The notes under the pieces were generated by a model. It saw only the letters and a program-made list of their open reading frames with translations, was not told the origin of the DNA and did no database searches. The position numbers and the translations under genes were made by a program. A DNA stretch of 64,000 nucleotides from Bacillus zhangzhouensis (GTDB taxonomy: Bacteria > Bacillota > Bacilli > Bacillales > Bacillaceae), in assembly GCF_000715205.1 (NCBI RefSeq), contig NZ_JOTP01000005.1, forward strand, positions 62,001-126,000, read 5' to 3'. Positions within the stretch are counted from its first letter, which is position 1; the number at the start of each line of letters is the position of its first letter. Shown here piece by piece: positions 27,002 through 34,243 of this stretch.

Positions 27002-27640
27002 ATGAATTGGAGAAGAATGCCACTAGGCTATGTACAAGCAAATGCGTATATTTGGAAAAATGAGCAGGGAGAATGCTTAATTTTTGATCCAGGCGGTGAA
27101 GCGCAAAAGCTGATTTCCTATGTAAAAGAAAAACAGCTCACACCGCTCGCTGTCTTACTGACACATGCCCATTTTGATCATATTGGTGCGGCAGATGAGG
27201 TGCGCGCAGAGTGGGGAGTGCCACTATATGTACACGAAAATGAAAAAGAATGGCTCACAAATGCTGAGTTAAACGGTTCAGCTCGATTGATTGGAAATGG
27301 AATTACAGTCAAAGAAGCTGAAAAAGTGATTACGTCAGAAGGAACTCTTCAAATTGGATCGTTTACATTAGAGATGTTCCATACACCTGGGCATTCACCA
27401 GGCAGTGTGTCTTACTATTCGGCAGAAGAAGGATTTGTCATTTCTGGTGACACTCTATTCGAAGGCGGCATCGGAAGAACAGATTTAGTGGGAGGCAGTC
27501 AGGATGTGCTGCTTCAATCTATTCATGACAAATTGTTGTCATTGCCAGAAGCAACTCTTGTTTTAAGCGGCCATGGCGGAGAAACCACTGTGCTTACAGA
27601 GCAGGAGCAAAATCCGTTTATTCATGGTTTTTCTCTTTAA
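27002..27640 (+). CDS. yqgX: YqgX, metallo-beta-lactamase-fold hydrolase (glyoxalase II-like)
   Basis: 212 residues of the MBL superfamily. Metal motifs: THAHFDHIG (H-x-H-x-D-H) near 56-63, the H in HTPGHSPGS near 130, the D in SGDTLFEGGIGRTD near 150, and HGGETT near 193. The set and the length match YcbL/glyoxalase II-like thioester hydrolases, for which YqgX is a known relative; in B. subtilis YqgX may act on bacillithiol or lactoylthiol adducts (uncertain). The gene ends in the terminator that carries repeat copy B. Confidence 0.9.
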   Translation: MNWRRMPLGYVQANAYIWKNEQGECLIFDPGGEAQKLISYVKEKQLTPLAVLLTHAHFDHIGAADEVRAEWGVPLYVHENEKEWLTNAELNGSARLIGNGITVKEAEKVITSEGTLQIGSFTLEMFHTPGHSPGSVSYYSAEEGFVISGDTLFEGGIGRTDLVGGSQDVLLQSIHDKLLSLPEATLVLSGHGGETTVLTEQEQNPFIHGFSL

Positions 27641-27656
27641 CCGTAGGCATGAAAAA

Positions 27657-27681
27657 AAGCATCTCTTCTTAAAGAGATGCT
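27657..27681. terminator. Left copy of duplicated terminator (repeat B)
   Basis: GCATCTCTT CTTA AAGAGATGC hairpin preceded by seven A. No T-run on the plus strand, as the repeat follows at once. On the minus strand the A tract becomes a T-run. Confidence 0.7.
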
Positions 27682-27855
27682 CAGCGTGTAGACAAACCCT
27701 CGCATTCTTTGTCAGTCCTGCGTGCCGGTGCTCACGAATGTCAAATTCGCTCCGCTCCAGTACTCGTCCTTTCTAGACTGCAAAGGTTTTCTATCACGCT
27801 GAAAAGAAGACAAAGGGCTAAAATAAAGTTCATTTTAGCCCTTTGTCAACAGTCT
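27681..27855 (+). repeat. Terminator-nested dispersed element, copy B
   Basis: Same length and orientation as copy A. The second hairpin here is perfect over 16 bases (27809-27824 with 27832-27847), where copy A has a G-T pair and one mismatch. The flanking duplicated hairpin differs from that of copy A, so it belongs to the insertion site and not to the element. Confidence 0.85.
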
Positions 27856-27886
27856 AAGCATCTCTTCTTAAAGGGATGCTTTTTTC
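27856..27886. terminator. Right copy of duplicated terminator (repeat B)
   Basis: 25 bases matching 27657-27681 with one change (A to G) that keeps pairing through a G-T wobble, followed by TTTTTT on the plus strand. It should end yqgX transcripts after the element. Confidence 0.75.
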
Positions 27887-27888
27887 TA

Positions 27889-28131
27889 TTAATGTCCGGT
27901 ACCGGGAACCATGATGAAAATCGAATAATATGTAAATCCGGCAAAGAAAATCGTCAAGTACGCTCCGAAAATGTAAATATACATTCTTTCGGATAAATTC
28001 AAGTAGGATAAAAATACAAAAAGAACGGTTTGACCGAAGAATAGCAAGGATGCATCTTTCATATGTCCTAAATAGAACATGACAGCAAAAATACCCGTCC
28101 AAAAGCCAAGCACGCGGAACATGCGATTCAT
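27889..28131 (-). CDS. yqgY: YqgY, DUF2626 small membrane protein
   Basis: 80 residues, three hydrophobic helices (about 8-23, 28-45, 52-74), aromatic-rich, with the conserved start MNRMFRVLGFWTGIFAVMF and end PGTGH of DUF2626. Ribosome site AGGGGAGGGAAAGAA upstream. Same place as B. subtilis YqgY. Function unknown. Convergent with yqgX across repeat B; divergent from mgsR with about 210 bases between. Confidence 0.85.
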   Translation of the reverse strand: MNRMFRVLGFWTGIFAVMFYLGHMKDASLLFFGQTVLFVFLSYLNLSERMYIYIFGAYLTIFFAGFTYYSIFIMVPGTGH

Positions 28132-28271
28132 TTCTTTCCCTCCCCTTAAAAAAACCCCTTTGATACATATTATAGCTGATCATCACTTGTTATGTAAACA
28201 TTTACATTTTTGACAACGTGTGAACATTTAATTAGTAAGTAAAAAAATTTTTGAAAAAGTGATGAAAAAGT

Positions 28272-28297
28272 GTTTATGCCTAAATACATGAGGGTAC
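28272..28297 (+). promoter_or_regulatory. SigB-type promoter of mgsR
   Basis: GTTTAT (28272-28277), 14-base spacer, GGGTAC (28292-28297), one mismatch in each hexamer to the SigB consensus GTTTAA / GGGTAT. About 45 bases before the mgsR start. mgsR is known to be SigB-dependent in B. subtilis. Confidence 0.75.
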
Positions 28298-28341
28298 TTA
28301 CTCCATAAGAGAAAAGGTTAACGACCTAAGGAGGAAGACTA

Positions 28342-28722
28342 ATGAGTGACATTACTTTTTATTCATACCCGAGCTGCACGTCTTGCCGCAAAACAAAACA
28401 TTGGCTGAAGGCGAATCAAATTGATTTTAAAGAGCGTCACCTTTTCAGAGAAACGCCAACTCTAGATGAATTAAAAAAGATTCTTTCCTTAACAACAGAG
28501 GGAATGGATGAAATTTTAGCCACGCGAAGTCAAGCTTTTAAAAGCTTAAATTTAAATATTAATGATTTAAAAGTAAACGAGGTACTTGAACTACTCATTG
28601 AAAAACCAAAGTTGCTGCGGAGACCGATCATCATTGATGGGAATAAGTTAGTGGTTGGCTATAATCCCGGGGAACTCATGAAAATATCAAAAAAGAAAGC
28701 GATTCATCAATCGGTTTCCTAA
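28342..28722 (+). CDS. mgsR: MgsR, Spx/ArsC-family stress regulator
   Basis: 126 residues of the ArsC/Spx family. The redox switch C12-T-S-C15 is at the N terminus, and the RRPIIIDGNKLVVGYN segment near 92-107 is the Spx-type C-terminal signature. MgsR (YqgZ) binds RNA polymerase alpha to activate part of the SigB general-stress regulon and is degraded by ClpXP. Preceded by a SigB-type promoter and the ribosome site AAGGAGGAAGACT. It is close to a tRNA gene and rsbRD, another general-stress protein. Confidence 0.92.
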   Translation: MSDITFYSYPSCTSCRKTKHWLKANQIDFKERHLFRETPTLDELKKILSLTTEGMDEILATRSQAFKSLNLNINDLKVNEVLELLIEKPKLLRRPIIIDGNKLVVGYNPGELMKISKKKAIHQSVS

Positions 28723-28723
28723 T

Positions 28724-28769
28724 AAAAAACGAAGATCAGCTGAAACATGCTTCAGCCGTCTTCGTTTTT
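28724..28769. terminator. Bidirectional terminator between mgsR and tRNA-Gln
   Basis: AAAAACGAAGA...TCTTCGTTTTT outer stem with inner GCTGAA/TTCAGC; T-runs on both strands, serving mgsR and the convergent tRNA. Confidence 0.9.
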
Positions 28770-28777
28770 GTGCTGAA

Positions 28778-28848
28778 CTGGGCTAGCTGGGTTCGAACCA
28801 ACGATCACGGAGTCAAAGTCCATTGCCTTACCACTTGGCTATAGCCCA
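28778..28848 (-). tRNA. tRNA-Gln (anticodon UUG)
   Basis: On the minus strand: acceptor TGGGCTA/TAGCCCA, D arm with AGTGGTAAGGC, anticodon stem ATGGA/TCCGT with loop CTTTGAC (TTG anticodon), T arm with the GTTCGAAC-type TTCGAAC loop. 71 bases, CCA not encoded directly next to the discriminator G. Confidence 0.95.
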
Positions 28849-28947
28849 ATATCAAACGTGTAATGATATTGTTCACCATCTGCGGTCATTTATACATAAA
28901 AGTTGGTTTGTCACTAGTTTTAAGTGAAAAAGGAGCGGAAGAAATAA

Positions 28948-29820
28948 ATGAAAAATGAAAAATCTGAGCAATTATATGAATTTATCCTAAAAGAAGCCCC
29001 TGTTATGACCGAAGAATGGCTGAAAACAAGAACAGAAGAAGGATCATTATACTCTAGACATGCTTCAGAGGAGACAGAAAAGAAGCTGAAGGAACAGAAC
29101 ACAGCGTTTATTCAAACCATTGCAGCGACGCTTGTAACGGTATCAGACAAAGTAGAGCATCATTTGAAAAAGTGGTCTATTGATATTGCACGTGATCGAG
29201 CAGTTCACGAGGTGCCTTTATATGAAATCATCGGACAATTTAAGATATTCCGCCACATATTCTGTTCGAGAATTGAGACATTCACACAAGAAACAAAGCT
29301 TGAAGTGACGCTGCAAGATGTGTGCGGGTGGAATCAGCACTTTCACGGCACGTTTGATGATATGATTGAGCGTTTATCAGAAGAATATGACCGCGTGACC
29401 CTGAGTCAGCTAAATGCACAAAGAGAAATGATCCAAGAACTTAGTGCCCCTGTTATTCCAGTTTCAAAAGAGATCGGGATTTTGCCGCTAATCGGCGAAA
29501 TAGATACGTACCGGGCCAAAATTATTTTGGAGTCAGTACTAGAACAGGCTTCGAGACTGCGTCTGACCCATTTATTTATTGATATATCTGGCGTACCAAT
29601 CGTTGATACAATGGTTGCTTATCAGCTCTTTAAAGTGGTGGATAGTGCGAAGCTTCTAGGAATTGAGACGATTATTTCAGGTATTCGACCAGAGATTGCT
29701 CAGACAGTTGTCAAACTAGGCATTGATTTCTCAAAAGTAAACACTGAACATAGCCTTGCAAAAGCGTTAGAAAAGAGAGGATTCCGTATCTTTGAAGAGC
29801 AGCCGCAAGAAGCAATATGA
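28948..29820 (+). CDS. rsbRD: RsbRD (YqhA), stressosome RsbR paralogue
   Basis: 290 residues: N-terminal non-haem globin-like sensor domain (about 1-150), then a C-terminal STAS domain (about 165-280). Conserved phospho-acceptor threonine sites of RsbR proteins are visible as the T of SGVPIVDTMVAYQL near 222 and ISGIRPEIAQTV near 250, where the first T matches RsbRA Thr171-type and the second region holds S/T at the Thr205-type place. It joins the stressosome with RsbS and RsbT and controls SigB in response to stress. Ribosome site AAAGGAGCGGAAG. Confidence 0.9.
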   Translation: MKNEKSEQLYEFILKEAPVMTEEWLKTRTEEGSLYSRHASEETEKKLKEQNTAFIQTIAATLVTVSDKVEHHLKKWSIDIARDRAVHEVPLYEIIGQFKIFRHIFCSRIETFTQETKLEVTLQDVCGWNQHFHGTFDDMIERLSEEYDRVTLSQLNAQREMIQELSAPVIPVSKEIGILPLIGEIDTYRAKIILESVLEQASRLRLTHLFIDISGVPIVDTMVAYQLFKVVDSAKLLGIETIISGIRPEIAQTVVKLGIDFSKVNTEHSLAKALEKRGFRIFEEQPQEAI

Positions 29821-29822
29821 TC

Positions 29823-29858
29823 AAAAAACCTGAACTTATAAAAGTCAGGTTTTTTTTA
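29823..29858 (+). terminator. Terminator after rsbRD
   Basis: AAAAAACCTGA(A)CTT and AAG-TCAGGTTTTTTTT hairpin two bases after the stop. Confidence 0.9.
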
Positions 29859-29901
29859 TATGCTCTTTTTTTATATTTAATAAAATGCATCCTAATTTGA
29901 G

Positions 29902-29931
29902 GATTTTAACGCTTGATCAGGCGTTAAAATC
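29902..29931. promoter_or_regulatory. Perfect 11-bp inverted repeat upstream of comGA
   Basis: GATTTTAACGC (29902-29912) and GCGTTAAAATC (29921-29931) with an eight-base centre. No T-run follows. About 70 bases before the proposed comGA start. Possible operator or leader hairpin. Confidence 0.45.
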
Positions 29932-29933
29932 AT

Positions 29934-29946
29934 GAAATGCGCTTTT
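29934..29946 (+). promoter_or_regulatory. Candidate ComK AT-box upstream of comGA
   Basis: GAAATGCGCTTTT fits the ComK half-site A4-N5-T4 with one mismatch. I see no clean partner box at the usual 8, 18 or 31-bp spacing, so ComK control is inferred mainly from the known comG regulon. Confidence 0.4.
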
Positions 29947-29998
29947 GTCAGACTGGTTCCTCCACCTTACAATATGGTCAGAGAAAGGAGTGAATCAC

Positions 29999-31069
29999 TT
30001 GTATGGGATTGAATATTTGGGACAAGAGCTGCTAGAAGAAGCATGCCGCATGAGAGCATCTGATGTGCATATTGTCCCAAAAGAAAAGGAAGCTTCGGTA
30101 TCTTTCCGTGTAGACTCAGATTTAATCCAGCAGCGAACCATTGATAAAAAACGCGGGGAGCGGTTAATTGCTCATTTTAAATTTTTATCCTCCATGGATA
30201 TCGGCGAAAAAAGGAGACCGCAAAACGGATCATTGGCAGTCATGCTAAGAACTGGCCAAGTGTTTGTTCGGATGTCTACATTACCGACTGTGAATGATGA
30301 AAGCTTGGTGATTAGAATTTTACCGCAGGATCATGTCCCGGAAATAAAATATCTGTCGTTATTTCCGAAAGCCTCAGCTAGATTACTATCATTTTTGAAT
30401 CATTCGCATGGACTCATTTTATTTACTGGGCCAACAAATTCAGGGAAAACAACAACACTTTATTCATTGATACAGTTTGCAAAAAAGCATTTTAACCGAA
30501 ATATTATTACACTTGAAGATCCTGTGGAAACAAGAAATGAAGAAGTGTTACAGGTCCAAGTCAATGAAAAAGCAGGCATCACGTATGCGGCAGGATTACG
30601 CGCTATTTTAAGACATGACCCAGATATGATTGTGTTAGGAGAAATAAGAGATGCTGAAACAGCTAGAACGGCAATTAGAGCAGCATTGACAGGCCATTTA
30701 GTGCTGAGTACGCTGCATGCGAAAAATGCAAAAGGTGCTCTTTATCGAATGCTTGAATTTGGTGTGACGATGAATGAACTCGAACAAACAATGGTTGCGA
30801 TTGCTGCGCAACGATTAATCGAGCTCACGTGTCCTTTTTGCGGGGAAACGTGTCAGCTTTATTGCAAATTAAATCGACCAGTCAGACGAACAAATGTTTT
30901 TGAATTACTTTACGGAAAGGAGCTTGGTGAGTGTATCAAAGAGGCCAAAGGAGAATATGCTCACTCGTCATATGAAACACTGCAAAGATTAATTCGTAAA
31001 GGAGTGGCACTGGGCTATCTATCGAAAAACACATATCATCGCTGGGTTTATGAAGAAGCGAGTCTCTAA
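29999..31069 (+). CDS. comGA: Competence pilus traffic ATPase ComGA
   Basis: 356 residues, equal to B. subtilis ComGA. The start is TTG at 29999, eight bases after AAAGGAG. GspE/PilB-type ATPase: N-terminal domain with RASDVHIVPKEK near 17, Walker A GPTNSGKTTT near 145, Asp box and Walker B near 190-215 (DPDMIVLGEIRD), His box STLHAKNA near 240, and a tetracysteine-like CPFCGETCQLYC near 280-291. It powers assembly of the competence pseudopilus at the cell pole for DNA uptake. First gene of the comG operon. Confidence 0.95.
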   Translation: MYGIEYLGQELLEEACRMRASDVHIVPKEKEASVSFRVDSDLIQQRTIDKKRGERLIAHFKFLSSMDIGEKRRPQNGSLAVMLRTGQVFVRMSTLPTVNDESLVIRILPQDHVPEIKYLSLFPKASARLLSFLNHSHGLILFTGPTNSGKTTTLYSLIQFAKKHFNRNIITLEDPVETRNEEVLQVQVNEKAGITYAAGLRAILRHDPDMIVLGEIRDAETARTAIRAALTGHLVLSTLHAKNAKGALYRMLEFGVTMNELEQTMVAIAAQRLIELTCPFCGETCQLYCKLNRPVRRTNVFELLYGKELGECIKEAKGEYAHSSYETLQRLIRKGVALGYLSKNTYHRWVYEEASL

Positions 31070-32090
31070 AGCCTGGTCTAGAAGAGAACAAGCTGAATTT
31101 CTATCAAAACTTGCTCAATTGATTCAAGCTGGATATACATTGATTGAGGCATTAAAGATGGTGAATATCCAGTTATCAAAGAAACAACAGCTGCTATTAA
31201 CTAGAGGCATTCAGTGGCTGCTTGAAGGGGAGTCTTTTTATGTGGTGCTGGAGAGATTTCATTTTCAGAGAGAAGTCATTGCCATTCTCTGTTTTTCAGA
31301 GAAGCATGGCAGCCTATCACGCGCTCTTGAACAAAGCTCACGTTTTTTAGAGAAAAAAATCAAGCAGTTAGACTCGTTCAAACGCATGTTACGGTACCCG
31401 ATCTTCCTCATCTTTACGGTTTTAGTTGTCCTGATACTTGTTCAGCAGATGATCATTCCTCAATTTTCTTTATTGTACTCGTCAATGGATACCCGCATGT
31501 CATGGCTGATCCAAGGGATGTTTGCACTCTTTCAATTCCTACATGCTTTCCTCCTCATCATAGGGTGTATGTGTATCTGTCTGACTGGATATTATCATGT
31601 CTTTTTTAAGAAAAAGTCGACCCTTGAGAAACTGAGAGTGTTGAGCAGGTTGCCTATGTTATATAAAGGGATGCAGCTGATGCATACGTATCTTTTTTCC
31701 CTTCAGCTAAGCGGGCTTCTTCAAGCTGGATTATCGATGTACGAAAGCTTGCAAGCTTTCAAACAGCAAAGCTATTTACCCTTTCTTCAAGAAATATCTG
31801 AACGGATGATCGGAGAGTTAAGAAAAGGAGAAAGCATGGAACATCAAATAAGTGGGTCTCCTTTTTTTGAAAAACATTTTGCAGCTGTCATCAAACATGG
31901 TGAAGCTAGCGGGATGCTTGCCAGAGAATTGTATACGTATAGTCAATTCCTATTAGAGAATGCAGAGCTGAAAATTGAAAAATGGGTTTCATGGCTGCAG
32001 CCGGTCATATATGGTTTGACAGCGCTTCTTATACTCATTGTATATTTATCTATTCTTTTACCGATGTATCAATTAATGGAACAAGTGTGA
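31050..32090 (+). CDS. comGB: Competence pseudopilus platform protein ComGB
   Basis: 346 residues, a GspF/PilC-type polytopic protein with two repeated domains (1-120 and about 215-310) and membrane helices near 118-140, 160-180 and 325-343. GESFYVVLERFHFQREV near 58 and the matching GESMEHQISGSPFFEK near 262 are the two family repeats. It anchors ComGA to the membrane. Its start overlaps the comGA end by 20 bases. Exact start less sure; B. subtilis ComGB is about 323 residues. Confidence 0.9.
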   Translation: MKKRVSKAWSRREQAEFLSKLAQLIQAGYTLIEALKMVNIQLSKKQQLLLTRGIQWLLEGESFYVVLERFHFQREVIAILCFSEKHGSLSRALEQSSRFLEKKIKQLDSFKRMLRYPIFLIFTVLVVLILVQQMIIPQFSLLYSSMDTRMSWLIQGMFALFQFLHAFLLIIGCMCICLTGYYHVFFKKKSTLEKLRVLSRLPMLYKGMQLMHTYLFSLQLSGLLQAGLSMYESLQAFKQQSYLPFLQEISERMIGELRKGESMEHQISGSPFFEKHFAAVIKHGEASGMLARELYTYSQFLLENAELKIEKWVSWLQPVIYGLTALLILIVYLSILLPMYQLMEQV

Positions 32091-32105
32091 GAAGGAGGCA
32101 AAGGC

Positions 32106-32399
32106 ATGAATGATAAAGGATTTACCCTGTTGGAAATGTTAATTGTCATGCTCGTGATTTCCATTCTTTTACTCATTACTATTCCGAATATCACCCGTCA
32201 CCATCAAAGCATTCAAGCGAAGGGCTGTGAAGGGCTCAAATCAATGGTGAGTACACAGGTGATGGCATATGAATTGGAGCATGACGGCAAGACACCATCT
32301 TTGGCTGAATTAGAAAAAGAAGGCTATGTCAAAAAGGGATTAACTTGTCCTAATGGAAAAGCCATTGTCATTCAAAACGGTGACGTGAAGCATGAGTAA
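32106..32399 (+). CDS. comGC: Major pseudopilin ComGC
   Basis: 97 residues. Class III prepilin signal: short leader ending KG, cleavage before F in GFTLLEMLIVMLV, with E at +5 of the mature protein and a 20-residue hydrophobic helix. C-terminal region has the pair C39 and C79 (GCEGL and LTCPNG) that may form a disulfide. The main subunit of the DNA-uptake pseudopilus; processed by ComC prepilin peptidase. Ribosome site GAAGGAGGC. Confidence 0.95.
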   Translation: MNDKGFTLLEMLIVMLVISILLLITIPNITRHHQSIQAKGCEGLKSMVSTQVMAYELEHDGKTPSLAELEKEGYVKKGLTCPNGKAIVIQNGDVKHE

Positions 32400-32838
32400 A
32401 TTGCTTTTACATGAAAAGGGTTTTACCCTCATTGAACAGCTCATGATTTTACTTGTTTTATCTATTCTATTGTCGATCTTAGGAGGAAAAGCCCCAAGTA
32501 TATTAGAAAGTGTTGAAGCAAAAAAACAAGTGAACATCATGAAACAAGATATCCAACTGGCTGCTTATACGGCATTTATCAAAAAAACCCGTGTGAATGT
32601 TGAGATTCATCCGCAACATGTATCCTATCAAGTAATAGATCAAAATGGTGATGAGGTGATTGCTTCTTATCAGCATAAAAAAGGCATCATCAAACATTCT
32701 ACATTTTCACAGGGGATTCATTTTAATGAAAACGGACATCCGAGCAGCGGCGGTTCTCTCATTGTTCAATTTGGCAGCCAAATATATAAACTCACGATTT
32801 ATTTGGGGAGCGGGCGTATCCATGTTCAAAAACAATAG
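32392..32838 (+). CDS. comGD: Minor pseudopilin ComGD
   Basis: 148 residues with the prepilin signal KGFTLIEQLMILLVLSILLS (G before F, E at +5). Overlaps comGC by 8 bases, coupling translation. C-terminal part predicted as the beta-rich minor pilin head. Likely part of the tip complex that starts pilus growth. Confidence 0.92.
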   Translation: MSKLLLHEKGFTLIEQLMILLVLSILLSILGGKAPSILESVEAKKQVNIMKQDIQLAAYTAFIKKTRVNVEIHPQHVSYQVIDQNGDEVIASYQHKKGIIKHSTFSQGIHFNENGHPSSGGSLIVQFGSQIYKLTIYLGSGRIHVQKQ

Positions 32839-33136
32839 AGGATTTAGTACGTTTGAGATGCTGTTAGGTTGCCATACCTTCCTATTTGCAGCTCTTGTGC
32901 TCATGCCAGCCTATGAAAAAATAATGATGGAAAAAAAGGAATTAAGAGCAAAACTTGAAGCTTACCAAGTGTTACATGAACATATGAACGAAGCATTCAT
33001 AGAAGGTACAAAGCCATCCGTCAAAAAGAAGAGAGGCGAGATCACATATGAACTCAATTGGAGTAAACAGAAGGGATGTGTATCATACAAAGTACAAAAA
33101 AAGAAAACGATATGCTTTCGTCATGTTGAACGATGA
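32822..33136 (+). CDS. comGE: Minor pseudopilin ComGE
   Basis: 104 residues beginning MFKNNRGFSTFEMLLGCHTF: G-F processing site with E at +5 and a hydrophobic stretch after. ATG at 32822 lies 17 bases inside comGD. No separate gap, so it depends on coupling. Mature head is basic at its C-terminal end (KKKRGE, QKKKTICFRH). Confidence 0.85.
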   Translation: MFKNNRGFSTFEMLLGCHTFLFAALVLMPAYEKIMMEKKELRAKLEAYQVLHEHMNEAFIEGTKPSVKKKRGEITYELNWSKQKGCVSYKVQKKKTICFRHVER

Positions 33137-33575
33137 ACAGGGGTTTACATTTGTACAAGCTTTGTGGCAATTGCATCTATTACTGTTTCTTTCTTTTGGC
33201 TGTGTGCTCATCTTTTCTGTTGCAGAGAAAGCCCACCCATTTGAAGAAATCAACCAATTCTCACAAATGGAGTGGAAGCAAACTGTACTGCAATTAGAAG
33301 AGGAATTAAATCGTGCACTGGCTGTTAGAGCGGTGAAAGAAGGAAAAGCGTTAGAGTATCTGTCCGATCAAGGGCGAGTGGTGAGGATTGAGCCCTATCA
33401 AGAGATGCTGAGGAAGCGAGTGGATCAGGCAGGGCATCTTCCTTTATTGCAAAAGGTGAAACAATTTCGCGTCAGAACAGATCAGCAAACAACAACCCTT
33501 GAAGTCACAGATGTATCTGATAAGGTGTATGAAGCCGTTTTTTTCACATATAAAGGAGTGGTTCCTAAAACGTGA
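33123..33575 (+). CDS. comGF: Minor pseudopilin ComGF
   Basis: About 150 residues starting MLNDEQGFTFVQALWQLHLL: a G-F site like that of pseudopilins but with Q instead of E at +5, a known peculiarity of ComGF. Overlaps the comGE end by 14 bases. An in-frame ATG at 33048 with a GAGAGGCGAG site upstream would add 25 basic residues that no pseudopilin needs, so I prefer 33123. Head domain similar in size to B. subtilis ComGF. Confidence 0.8.
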   Translation: MLNDEQGFTFVQALWQLHLLLFLSFGCVLIFSVAEKAHPFEEINQFSQMEWKQTVLQLEEELNRALAVRAVKEGKALEYLSDQGRVVRIEPYQEMLRKRVDQAGHLPLLQKVKQFRVRTDQQTTTLEVTDVSDKVYEAVFFTYKGVVPKT

Positions 33576-33955
33576 AAAGTGAAGAAGGGTTTATCTATCC
33601 CCACGTACTTGCTACGATTCTTTTCTTCCTTTTGATCCTAGGCTCAATGACGATTGGATTTCAAAATGAACTGAAAAGTGCAGAGCTGACGATTTCTTAT
33701 TATAAAAAACAGCAGCTATTTAGAATGGGTGTAAGTGAGGCTGCAAGTAAATTAAATCGTATTTGTGATCAGCAGCATGCTCATGTGGAGACTGAAGAAG
33801 GCCGTGTGACATTGAAACAGATCGGGTGCGATCAAAAGAAAAAACTTGTCCACATGCTGGTCGGCGTTAAAACAAAAGATGGTTTAGCAGATGAGCGGGA
33901 ACTGGTGATGGATTGGAAGACCCGTGAAATCATGAAATGGACAATCCCTGATTAG
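33572..33955 (+). CDS. comGG: Minor pseudopilin ComGG
   Basis: 127 residues starting at GTG 33572, overlapping the comGF stop by four bases (GTGA). N-terminal hydrophobic helix HVLATILFFLLILGSMTIGF with an EEGFIYP entry lacking the usual +5 glutamate, as in ComGG of B. subtilis. Head region about 60-127 with a pair C65 and C90. Last pseudopilin of the operon. Confidence 0.85.
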   Translation: MKSEEGFIYPHVLATILFFLLILGSMTIGFQNELKSAELTISYYKKQQLFRMGVSEAASKLNRICDQQHAHVETEEGRVTLKQIGCDQKKKLVHMLVGVKTKDGLADERELVMDWKTREIMKWTIPD

Positions 33956-34015
33956 CCAGTGTATAAAACCATACTCTTCCTGGTAACACTTTAAGGAAGA
34001 AGAGGTGAATGTTCG

Positions 34016-34210
34016 TTGAAAACAAATGACTATGTAAAATATATGACGCAGGAAATCATTAAATATATGAATACACCACGTGACGAACGGAAGGAACATA
34101 AACAAGAAAAGATGGAAACAAAACCGCCATTTTCACAGCGTTTATTTGGTGTTCTGCCGTTTGGCTTTTCCATGATGCTAAAAAAACGACATCGACATCG
34201 ACAAAAGTAA
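34016..34210 (+). CDS. yqzE: YqzE, small basic protein downstream of comG
   Basis: 64 residues starting at TTG 34016 after GAAGAGGTGAATGTTCG. Highly basic with a helical N terminus ([16 protein letters not shown]) and a short hydrophobic [12 protein letters not shown] segment near 44-54, then a KKRHRHRQK tail. Matches B. subtilis yqzE, the promoter-distal comG gene, by place and size. Function unknown. Terminator follows. Confidence 0.82.
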   Translation: MKTNDYVKYMTQEIIKYMNTPRDERKEHKQEKMETKPPFSQRLFGVLPFGFSMMLKKRHRHRQK

Positions 34211-34236
34211 AAAGCCGCCAGCAGGCGGTTTTTTTA
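34209..34236. terminator. Bidirectional terminator between comG-yqzE and yqzG
   Basis: AAAAAGCCGCC AGCA GGCGGTTTTTTT, strong hairpin with A and T tracts. Confidence 0.92.
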
Positions 34237-34243
34237 TGCCACT

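Noticed and set aside
27573-27996. Two overlapping plus-strand frames running from yqgX through repeat B
   Set aside because: Composition is not protein-like (cysteine, serine and phenylalanine rich), no ribosome site, and they do not keep frame with copy A.
28849-28947. Possible tRNA-Gln promoter on the minus strand
   Set aside because: A TATAAA hexamer is seen, but no -35 at proper spacing.
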